Positions 26,439 to 35,300 of a stretch of DNA of 64,000 bases are shown here, in pieces (position 1 is the first letter of the stretch; each line of letters starts with the position of its first letter). The notes under the pieces are model-generated. The model did not search any database. It worked only from the letters and a program-made list of their open reading frames with translations, and was not told the origin of the DNA. Source of the DNA: Algoriphagus litoralis. GTDB lineage: Bacteria > Bacteroidota > Bacteroidia > Cytophagales > Cyclobacteriaceae. The position numbers and the translations under genes are program-made. Where the stretch lies: contig NZ_QGOL01000007.1 in assembly GCF_003259255.1 (NCBI RefSeq), positions 186,001-250,000 of the forward strand, given 5' to 3'.

Positions 26439-28038
26439 TGCCCGAACTATTCAGGATTTCCCTTGCCACTCCCCCGGGTACTATTTGCATGATCCCTTCT
26501 TTGGTGCTTTCCCAAATCAGATTAAATGGACCCCGATATCGATTTCTGGAGGTAGTATAGGTAGCAGTCAGGTACTTTTTTCCATTTGGAAGGTTAGATG
26601 AATTCATCGCAATATTTGCCAGAGTCGAGGTCAATCTATTTTTCTTGTCAGTCCCTTTTTGATACAGTTCTATTTTAAGTTCATCGTAATCAAATCGAAA
26701 CTCATTCCTTGACCTGATGGAATCAGCATGCATTTGAATATTTAATCTGGCTAAATTACCACTCACGATTTCACCGTTCATGATTGGATTGAGTATTTCA
26801 TTAATGGTCGTTAGCGGAAATGACGTCAACTCTACTTCCATCAAAAATTCATCCTTTTCATAGGGAATTTTCAAGTCAATGCTGAGTTTACCTTGATTTT
26901 TGATTTGGCCTATAAAATCCCCATCCAACTGACCATATACCGCCTGAAATTCCGGTATGGTAGTGATATGGACCAAATTTCCATTGAGTCCATCCAGTTG
27001 AAATTGCCAAAACTCATTTTTGCCGGGAACAGATTCTCCATAGATGATGGTACAATCAGTCAGTTGGAGTGTGTCCAATTTCAGAGGGACATGAACCTGT
27101 CTCAATAATCCCTGAAATAGGGGCTTGACTTCATCTGGAGGTCTTGGGAGTTTCTGATTCCTGAAATCTTCAAGGAAAAGCCCCATGACATCCAATTTCT
27201 CAGCGCGAATATCCAAATCCGAATACAGGTTGCTCCGTGCTTCTATTCCTGACAAAATCAATGAATCCAGCCTAAATTCGACCAAATCCACCTGAAATTC
27301 CTTTTCCCTCGAAGCCTCCCTCAGTCCATTGGGATAGAGCAATGAAAGCGAATACATCTTAAGCTGCTGAAGATCTGTGTCAAAGTCAATCCCCTGTACT
27401 TTGAAATGCTGCCCATTTCCCAACACATACTCAATGCTATCAATCCCGATGTGAATTCTTTGGAATTCAAAGGGAATAGGATAGTTCAGTTTGAGTGAAT
27501 CTGTGGCGAGATCTGTAGCCAGGATCGTTAGATTGGTCAAACTCCCCAGTTGATCCTCTCCCACCATGAACAGTGCATTGGCTTCCTTGAGCTCGAAGTT
27601 ATTGATCTCGCCTCTGGATAAAATATCCCCAAAAAGTCCCTGTAGGGCATCTCCAGGCTGGTCTTCTTTGGATGGTTCCTCAGGAATGAAGATTTCAAAT
27701 TCAGGCTGATCGAAGGAAAGATTCTGAATTTCCAAGGTTTGATTAAAGATCAGCTTGAGCATATTGACCTGATTGAGTGTCACCAGGAGCACCTCTCCTG
27801 CTACATATACTCCCTCCTGTTTTCCGATGGGTGTGATTTTTACCTCATGAATTAGAATTCCCTGAGAGAGAAGATTCACCTCGACCGTTTCAAAATTGAA
27901 ATTGTATTTCCTATCGGGGTCAGTATTGATAACTGATTCAAGGTTGGAGTTGATCCAACTTTTACCCCAAAAGACCCCTACCAGGACCAAAATCACCAAG
28001 CCTAAAAGGATTGCAGAAAACAGTTTAAGAAACTTCAT
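26434..28038 (-). CDS. AsmA-like periplasmic/membrane protein
   Basis: A 534-aa protein with one N-terminal membrane anchor (KLFSAILLGLVILVLVGVFW) and a long beta-rich periplasmic body built of repeating hydrophobic strands (for example LEIQNLSFDQPEFEIF, LKLDTLQLTDCTIIYGES, GNLARLNIQMHADSIRS). This fits AsmA/DUF748-type proteins that bridge envelope membranes or help lipid and outer-membrane protein movement in other bacteria, but the match is by architecture, not by a specific motif. Length is at the low end of the family. It shares a terminator with the opposing coiled-coil gene and appears to be a single-gene transcript. Confidence 0.55.
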   Translation of the reverse strand: MKFLKLFSAILLGLVILVLVGVFWGKSWINSNLESVINTDPDRKYNFNFETVEVNLLSQGILIHEVKITPIGKQEGVYVAGEVLLVTLNQVNMLKLIFNQTLEIQNLSFDQPEFEIFIPEEPSKEDQPGDALQGLFGDILSRGEINNFELKEANALFMVGEDQLGSLTNLTILATDLATDSLKLNYPIPFEFQRIHIGIDSIEYVLGNGQHFKVQGIDFDTDLQQLKMYSLSLLYPNGLREASREKEFQVDLVEFRLDSLILSGIEARSNLYSDLDIRAEKLDVMGLFLEDFRNQKLPRPPDEVKPLFQGLLRQVHVPLKLDTLQLTDCTIIYGESVPGKNEFWQFQLDGLNGNLVHITTIPEFQAVYGQLDGDFIGQIKNQGKLSIDLKIPYEKDEFLMEVELTSFPLTTINEILNPIMNGEIVSGNLARLNIQMHADSIRSRNEFRFDYDELKIELYQKGTDKKNRLTSTLANIAMNSSNLPNGKKYLTATYTTSRNRYRGPFNLIWESTKEGIMQIVPGGVAREILNSSGN

Positions 28039-28257
28039 GTACCAAAAGTTATTTAGGATGAAAGACAGGCTTAGTATTGACTGGGAATACTGGTAATGAA
28101 CAAAAATTATTCAATTCATTCACTATGCATTTATGCCTATGGAACGGCATAATGGCTAAATGGAACAAAAAACCCGGGAATAAATATTTTGGAAAATTTC
28201 TTTCTCTGTTTATCAAATTTGGCTGCGAGGGTAAAATACATTTTAATACATTTGAGA

Positions 28258-29055
28258 ATGAAGCAATTTTTCTTCGTGTGGATCGCAAGTTTAGTGCTTT
28301 CGATTCCCCTTCCAGCCCAGGAAATCAAAATTCTTACTTACAACATCTTGCATGGTGAGCGTGCTGATAAGCCATCTACACCTAATTTCCCTGAATTGGC
28401 TAATCTCTTGATTCAAATTCAGCCTGAAGTGATCGGGCTACAAGAGGTAGATAGTATGACCGGTCGATCTGCAACATTATACGGAGAGCGATTTGATTTT
28501 ATCCGCAATCTCACAAGAGAAACTGGGTACAAAGGATACTTTGGAAGGGCAATGGAATATGACAGCGGTGCTTACGGCGAGGGATTATTGGTAAAAAAAG
28601 GAGCGAAATATCATACCCTGAACCTTCCCAATCCAGCTGGAGGAGAACCAAGAGCCATGGCTTGGGTCCGAGCCGAACTCAAAACACTGGAAGAATTTTA
28701 CTTTGGTTCAACACACCTTTGCCATGAATTTGAAGCCAATCGAATCGCACAACTCGATTCTATTCTATCCTATGCAGATTCGCTAGACCGACCCGCGATA
28801 TGGGTAGGAGACCTCAATTTTACTCCAGATTCTCCCGAGTATCAGCGAATCCCTGAACATTGGAAAGAAGCTGGGGCGATGGCTGGAGATCTGCAAAATA
28901 CCTATGGCACTCCAGAAACAGGCGCTCGGATTGACTACATCTGGTACGATTCCCGCAAGTTTGAATTAGTGGAATATAAGGTCCTGACCCATATCAAATT
29001 ATCCGATCACTATCCGGTTTGGGCAGTGCTCAGGATGAAAAAAGAGGAAGAATGA
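28258..29055 (+). CDS. Secreted endonuclease/exonuclease/phosphatase-fold protein
   Basis: A 265-aa protein with a signal peptide from the ATG at 28258 (MKQFFFVWIASLVLSIPLPA). The EEP fold motifs are in order: LTYNILHGE (N metal site), IGLQEVDSMTGR (catalytic E), GSTHLCHEFE (H), AIWVGDLNFTPDSPEY (GDxN) and KLSDHYPVWAVL (SDH). All catalytic residues are present. The family includes DNase I, sphingomyelinases and inositol phosphatases; being secreted and followed by a DUF1080 gene, a surface or periplasmic phosphodiesterase role is likely. Its stop overlaps the next gene's ATG by 4 bp, so the two are translationally coupled. Confidence 0.87.
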   Translation: MKQFFFVWIASLVLSIPLPAQEIKILTYNILHGERADKPSTPNFPELANLLIQIQPEVIGLQEVDSMTGRSATLYGERFDFIRNLTRETGYKGYFGRAMEYDSGAYGEGLLVKKGAKYHTLNLPNPAGGEPRAMAWVRAELKTLEEFYFGSTHLCHEFEANRIAQLDSILSYADSLDRPAIWVGDLNFTPDSPEYQRIPEHWKEAGAMAGDLQNTYGTPETGARIDYIWYDSRKFELVEYKVLTHIKLSDHYPVWAVLRMKKEEE

Positions 29056-29894
29056 AATTAATCACCGTTTTAAGGCTGCTTGCACTATTTGGCGTAATCA
29101 TTCTTTGGAAATTCTTCCCTTCGGGTAAAGAAGGCCAGTGGCAGGAGTTATTCAACGGAAAAGATCTGGACGACTGGACTGTTAAAATCCGAACTCACGA
29201 ACTGGGTGAGAACTTTGGCAATACTTTCCAGATCAATGATGGTATGATGCAAGTCCGCTATGACGGATACACCCAATTTGATCAGCAATACGGTCATATT
29301 TTTTACAAGCAACCTTTTTCCTATTATCTGCTTCAAGTAGAATACCGATTTGTGGGAGAGCAATGCCCTGGTGGAGAAGGTTGGGCTCTGAGAAACAGTG
29401 GAGCAATGCTTCATTCCCAAGATCCGAAGACGATGCTAAAGGACCAGGACTTTCCGATTTCGATCGAAGCACAGTTTTTAGGCGGAAATGGAACCGACCC
29501 ACGAAGTACCTGCAATCTGTGTACTCCGGGAACCAATGTGGTCTTGGCAGACACGCTATTCACTCCACATTGTATAAACTCCGCCTCTGCGACTTACCAC
29601 GGCGATCAGTGGGTTCAGGCCAATTTCATTGTGTTGGGAGATGAGGAAGTTCATCATCTTGTCGGAATAGATACTGTTTTCAGCTATTTCCAACCACAGA
29701 TCGGAGGAGGAAATGTGAGCCCTGTAAATCCTGCGGTAAAAGTAGACGGGACCTCACTTAAATCTGGGTTTATTTCCCTGCAAAGCGAAAGTCATCCCAT
29801 TGATTTTCGGCGAGTAGCTTTGGTAGATCTGAGTCCGTATATCGGAAACTCCAAAAAAATGAGAGAAATGGTGGAACATCTTCTGAAGGACTAG
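29052..29894 (+). CDS. 3-keto-disaccharide hydrolase domain (DUF1080) protein
   Basis: A 280-aa protein with an N-terminal hydrophobic signal or anchor (MKLITVLRLLALFGVIILWKF) and one DUF1080 (3-keto-disaccharide hydrolase) domain from about residue 35. The strings WQELFNGKDLDDWTVKI, YLLQVEYRFVGEQCPGGEGW and NSGAMLHSQD are diagnostic of the concanavalin-like family. A Cys-rich loop (CNLCTPG) is present. Some family members act on 3-keto-glycosides; the precise substrate here is unknown. It overlaps the upstream EEP gene (ATGA), which points to a shared function on a secreted substrate. Confidence 0.85.
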   Translation: MKLITVLRLLALFGVIILWKFFPSGKEGQWQELFNGKDLDDWTVKIRTHELGENFGNTFQINDGMMQVRYDGYTQFDQQYGHIFYKQPFSYYLLQVEYRFVGEQCPGGEGWALRNSGAMLHSQDPKTMLKDQDFPISIEAQFLGGNGTDPRSTCNLCTPGTNVVLADTLFTPHCINSASATYHGDQWVQANFIVLGDEEVHHLVGIDTVFSYFQPQIGGGNVSPVNPAVKVDGTSLKSGFISLQSESHPIDFRRVALVDLSPYIGNSKKMREMVEHLLKD

Positions 29895-30123
29895 TTTTAT
29901 TTTTTGATTCCCTCGAGAAGTTTCGCTTAAGCCATATCCTAAATTCATTCCAGCACCTCAGATCATTAGAAGTCTGAAAAAATTGTATTTTTTTAACAAA
30001 TCCTCAAAAATTTTCCTGTAAAACCTTTAAACTATTTTCTGCCTGATCTAGTAATAATTCAGCTTTTTTACCTAATATTCAGTATATTATTTTGATTTTT
30101 AACTTAAAAACTTCTTTTCCAAA

Positions 30124-32325
30124 ATGAATTTTATGAAGATCATTAAAGCGATTTTGAATTTTTTTAAGAAAAAGCCAAAATCAAATCCTACAAATTCTGT
30201 TTCAAAAGAACCGCTGCTTAAAACCTCCAGGGAAGAGTTTGAAGGACAGCTCCAAGTCATCGAAGGGGCTTTGCCAAATGACCTATTCGGCGGGTTTCAT
30301 GTTTCATATCCCGTCGGCTCAGTCAACTCGGGAGGCCTACCTTTCCCTGAATTCAAGCCTGACGGCAAACCAAACCCAGAATTTGGATCACCGATTATGA
30401 ATGGGGACGGGTTCATTATTCAGGTTGACTTTGACAATCCGATCGGCCCTCAGGTGAAAACCAAACTGATGAAGACCCCATGCTATTACGCGGATGAAGC
30501 GACCAAAGTAGGGACAAAGCATCATGGCCTAATGGGCTTTCATAATATGGGAATCACGCGAATGAGCATGGTACTCGGCGGAAGAAATCAGCTCAATACG
30601 GCTACCCAGCCGGTCAGATTCAAAAATCAGACAAATGGAAGCATGCTGGCTACTTATGATGTGGGCAGACCTTATGTCATAGATCCCAAAACATTGGAAT
30701 TGGTGACGCCAATCGGTCGGGCAAGCGAATGGATGACGGCTCAGCCACCGATGGTCCCCTGGCCTTTTGGCCTGATCCAGACCTCAGCACATCCGGTTTT
30801 TGATCCCATCACTCAGGAGCTTTTCACAGTCAACTATTCCAAAAACAAGAAATCTTATACCTATCTGGAGCAATCGATCCATCACCTAAAGCACAACAGG
30901 GAAAAGTTTAAATCCAAACTGGAAGAATTGGCAGATCGATTGGTAGACCACAAAAGCACAGACCATGTGAAGTCCGAGGTAAATCACTTTTTCCACAATC
31001 TCAATGATCATGTAGAAGGCAAAAAACACGATCCAGAAGAACCAAAAGGGGATGTCTTCCTGAATCTTTTGCTTTGGACTGGTACTGGCCCACTCACCCA
31101 ATGGACGCTAAGTGATCAGGATGGCAGCAAGCTGGCCATTTATGAATGCATGCACCAGATGGGGCTGACTGAAGATTACTTGATTCTGACCGATTGCTCA
31201 TTCAAGTTTGCGCTGGATATGCTTTTTGACAATCCCTTTCCGGAAAGCAAACTCATCGAACGCCTCATCAGAAGGCTGGCGACTGTTCGAATGGAACCTT
31301 TCACCACCACTTACATAGTCAAACGAAAGGAACTCACAGCAGGTGGAGGTAATGCCACTGCCTATCGACTGGACAAACCTATTCCACTGGAAACCATCCA
31401 CTACAGCTGCAACTATGCAAATCCAGGCGGAGTAATCACTCTGCTCGGAATCCATAATGCTGCTACCTGTATCGCAGAGTGGGTGCGTACCTTTGACAAA
31501 AGAGCACTCGATGGCAATCCTGTAGATCCGGACTATTACAGCCTTTTCGCAGTAGGAAGTATGGATGTCAGCCGAATTGGAAAATGGAAAATCGATGCTG
31601 AAAACCTCAAACTTCTTGAAGACCAATCCAGCGTCTATTGGAATGCAGGGAACTACGAGGAAGAAAATTTAGGACCGAATACCTGGGCCATTTCGCTTTA
31701 CGGTTACCGGGGAATTCTCTCAGCTTTGGAGCCGGTCAAGGAAATCAAGCAAATGTGGTTTTTGACTGATGGAACGGTAAAAAATCTTTTAACCAAGTTT
31801 GTATTCAATCTGTACAAAGATTACGAACACCGAAAGATCAGTGATGACCTGATTCTAAAGCTGACAGAGAAAGAACTTCCCTTCGGTATGACTAGGTTAA
31901 ATATTGATACCATGCTACCGGAAGAATACTTCCAGTTTGAGAGAAATGTCTTCCCGAGAGGTGTTCATTTTATCCCTAAAAAAACACCAACTCCTTCTGT
32001 TCCTGAGGAATTGGATGGGTACCTAGTCAGTCCGGTACAGGTTGGTAATTCGACTACCACCCCTACCGCATACAGTTCAGAATTTTGGATTTTTGAAGCA
32101 GGATCTATATCAAAAGGTCCCATTTGCAAATTAACTCATCCCAAAATCAAATTTGGCTTTACCCTGCATACCTCTTGGATTCCTGAAATAAACTCTTCTG
32201 ATCAAGAATTTATTATTTCTACCAAAGAGGATTATCAAGAAGTATTGAAAAATTTGGAACTTGGTGTTGACAGAAAATTCCTGGAAGAATTTTTTGAGCA
32301 AAATGTTTATCCCCATTTCAATTAA
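30124..32325 (+). CDS. Oversized carotenoid oxygenase family protein
   Basis: A 733-aa protein of the carotenoid cleavage dioxygenase / RPE65 seven-bladed beta-propeller family, which cleaves conjugated double bonds in carotenoids or stilbenes with a four-His iron centre. All four iron ligands are recognisable: H223 in TSAHPVFDP, H344 in CMHQMGLTEDY, H444 in LLGIHNAAT and H682 in FTLHTSWIP. The NGDGF box (MNGDGFIIQVDF) is also typical. At 733 aa it is well above the usual 460-550 aa; the extra length includes a charged His-rich helical insert at about residues 250-305 (near HFFHNLNDHVEGKKHDPEE) and a basic, possibly membrane-binding N-terminus (MKIIKAILNFFKKKP). It lies 6 bp before the cyclase gene, almost certainly in one operon. 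Confidence 0.85.
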   Translation: MNFMKIIKAILNFFKKKPKSNPTNSVSKEPLLKTSREEFEGQLQVIEGALPNDLFGGFHVSYPVGSVNSGGLPFPEFKPDGKPNPEFGSPIMNGDGFIIQVDFDNPIGPQVKTKLMKTPCYYADEATKVGTKHHGLMGFHNMGITRMSMVLGGRNQLNTATQPVRFKNQTNGSMLATYDVGRPYVIDPKTLELVTPIGRASEWMTAQPPMVPWPFGLIQTSAHPVFDPITQELFTVNYSKNKKSYTYLEQSIHHLKHNREKFKSKLEELADRLVDHKSTDHVKSEVNHFFHNLNDHVEGKKHDPEEPKGDVFLNLLLWTGTGPLTQWTLSDQDGSKLAIYECMHQMGLTEDYLILTDCSFKFALDMLFDNPFPESKLIERLIRRLATVRMEPFTTTYIVKRKELTAGGGNATAYRLDKPIPLETIHYSCNYANPGGVITLLGIHNAATCIAEWVRTFDKRALDGNPVDPDYYSLFAVGSMDVSRIGKWKIDAENLKLLEDQSSVYWNAGNYEEENLGPNTWAISLYGYRGILSALEPVKEIKQMWFLTDGTVKNLLTKFVFNLYKDYEHRKISDDLILKLTEKELPFGMTRLNIDTMLPEEYFQFERNVFPRGVHFIPKKTPTPSVPEELDGYLVSPVQVGNSTTTPTAYSSEFWIFEAGSISKGPICKLTHPKIKFGFTLHTSWIPEINSSDQEFIISTKEDYQEVLKNLELGVDRKFLEEFFEQNVYPHFN

Positions 32326-32331
32326 ACCCGA

Positions 32332-35300
32332 ATGTTTTCTGAATCTCCCCAAATTGCGTCCCTTGAGTTGATCTATGAAAGCGGGCGTAGCCGGTTATTT
32401 CAAGGAAAAACTTCAAATGGGGAGGATTTGCTCATCAAGGAAGACTTGACTGGAGATCAGGCCAGATTATTCAACGAAATCAGCATCACCAGTCAGTCCT
32501 TTCATACAGAGATGGACTCCGGGGTAGTTTTACATCAGGGCAAACTAGTCATGATGCGGAAATTCATTCCAGGAAAAAGTCTAAAAGATCTGATTCCAAA
32601 AAATGGCTTTGAGTTACAAGAGTTCTTGCCACTTGCCATTCAGATTGCGAATGAACTGCAAAACCTTCATCAAAAAAATCTCCTCCACAACGATGTAAAC
32701 CCAAGAAATCTCATCTGTGACCTTATCAATAACCAGGTTACCTTGATTGATTACGAGTTTGGCACATCCATCGAAAACTTCGAGCTACACTATGAGCAGA
32801 ATCCTCAGCTCATGGGAACAATAGAATACATTTCTCCCGAGCAGACCGGGCGAATGAATCGGAAAATCGACTACCGAAGCGACTATTATGGTTTGGGAGC
32901 CACATTTTACGAAATGCTCTGCGGCAGACCGCCATTCGTGGAGGAGGACCTGCTTAGATTGATCCATTGCCACCTTGCCATATCTCCACTTCCACCCTCC
33001 CATTTCAAAAAATCCATCGGTAAGCCCATGGACGAAATTGTCCTGAAGCTTTTGGCCAAAAACGCCGAAGATCGATACCAATCCATAGCCGGGCTGCTTT
33101 CTGATCTGATTTTGATCCAGGATCTTAAGAGCTCCAATACTCCCATTGGTCGATTCAAAACTGGGCTTCAAGACATCCCCTCCCGACTCAGGATTTCTCA
33201 AAAACTCTACGGCAGATCATCAGAAATCAACAGCCTCGAACAAGCTTACGAACAAGCCATTCAGGGAGATAAAGTCCTGCTAACCATCTCAGGTCAGGGA
33301 GGAGTAGGCAAAAGTATCCTTTGCCAGGAATTGTACAGAAAAGTAAGCGGCAATACCGGGTTTTTCCTCAGTGGATCCTTTGATGTGATGGATCGGCAGA
33401 CCCCCTATTTGGCTTTTGAAAAAGCATTTCGTCAATTTGCAGAATGGCTACTCATCTCCTCTCCTGATGTCCAAAAGTCTTGGAGTGAACGGATCATCAA
33501 AGAGACCAATGGCTTAGGTAGAATACTTTTCAGCCTTGCCCCCAAACTGGAGTATATCCTCAAAGATCAACCCGAATTGCTCCCACTGAAAGGACTCGAG
33601 AATCAGCAACGACTCCAATTTGCCATTAATGCTTTCCTACAAAGCATCGCAACCAAAGATTCTCCTGTGGTGCTTTTCCTTGACGATTACCAATGGGCGA
33701 ATGAAGCCTCGGTCGACTTGCTCAGGTCTCTTTTAAACAATTACAGCCTAAAAAACATCCTCATCATCGTCGCATACCGAGACCAGTCCGGCAATCTGGG
33801 TAACACTTTGATGAACGCGCTTGAAGTCGGAAATCAGCGCAAACACAAAGATACCGATCGGACTTCCTATCATTTGGATCTTGTCCCGTTGGACTTGCAG
33901 GATATCGTGAGCATGCTTTGCGACACCTTACGAGCTACTCCTGAGGAAGTAAATGAACTTGCGATTCTGGTTCAATCCAAAACGAAAGGAAATCCATTTG
34001 CCATCATCAAACTGCTGGAACTGCTCTATCGGCAAAAGTTGCTCTCTTTTGATTACTCAGGGAATCGCTGGACTTGGAATCTACACACCATCTATTCCCT
34101 TAATCTCAGTGATGAGGTCGTGGATATCCTGTTGGAAAAAATCAATACCCTGGATGCAGAGGCCCTCTCTCTGGTGAAGATCGCATCTGTTTTTGGTCTC
34201 GGATTTTCGATCAATCAGCTGGAAATGATCTCAGGCAATCCACCAGCTTCCATCCATCGAATGCTCTGGCCATTGATTCAGGAAGGTTCACTTATTCCGC
34301 TAGTCAACGACTACAGATACCTTCCCGAATACTATTCTGAAAATGGAAGAGACCTTCAGTTTAAGTTTGCCCATGCACGGATTCAGCAGGCTGTTTATTC
34401 ACTTTTGGATGAAAGGGAAAAAGGAAAACGACATTTTGAGGTAGGAAAGATATTTCTGGAGAAACTCGATCCAGATGAGCTGGAAAAGAAATCCATCGAG
34501 ATCGGCACGCATTTCGATTTGGGTTACCACTTTCTCAAAGACTCAGATTCAGTAGAAAAAGCAGCGAATGTGCTCCTCCAAGCTGGTAACAAATCTGCTT
34601 CATCGGCAGCTTTTGACAGTGCTTTTAACTTGACAATCAAAGGATTTGAATTACTCGAGAAGCGACTTTCGCAGGAGGAGCGATTTGCTATTTTATTGAA
34701 TTTACTCGAATACTCTTTTTTGACTGAAAGGGAAGAGGAAAAGCAAAAATTTGAAAAACAGGCTTTTGAAACGGCCAAGGATCAAACAGACCGATTGGCT
34801 ATATATGAGGTCATTGTCCGCTCCCTTACTTATGCCAATCAACCCAATCAGGCCATCCGAATTACCCAAAAAGCCTTAAGAGAAGTAGGAATAAAGATAC
34901 CGGACAAAGCTTCAGTCTTGGGTATTATTTGGGAAGCAATCAAAATGCAATTCAAACTTCCCACCAGAAAAATCGCCAGATTGAGCACATTACCCCGTGC
35001 AAAAGATCCCAAGATCAAAGCCCTCATCAAGCTAATTTCTGCAGCATTTCCTGCATATTATTTCGCAAATATTGAGACCTATCCCATTCTGATTTTTCAG
35101 ATGCTCAAGTTGACCCTGAGGCATGGACTGGCTCCGGAATCTCCTGTGGGCATTGCCAGCTATGGGATCATCCGGGCTTCTGCAATGAAAAACCCTGCTG
35201 ATGGCTACCAGATCGTACAGGAGTGCAGAAAACTTGTCGAAAATGATGATCTGAAAAAATTTGCGACCACTGTGAAGTTCATTCACGTAGCCTTTGTCGC

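Noticed and set aside
28247..28254. TAnnTTTG match just before the endonuclease/phosphatase start codon
   Set aside because: TACATTTG ends 3 bp before the ATG, which would leave no leader, and the nearest upstream TTTG is 25 bp away, too far for a standard -33 box.
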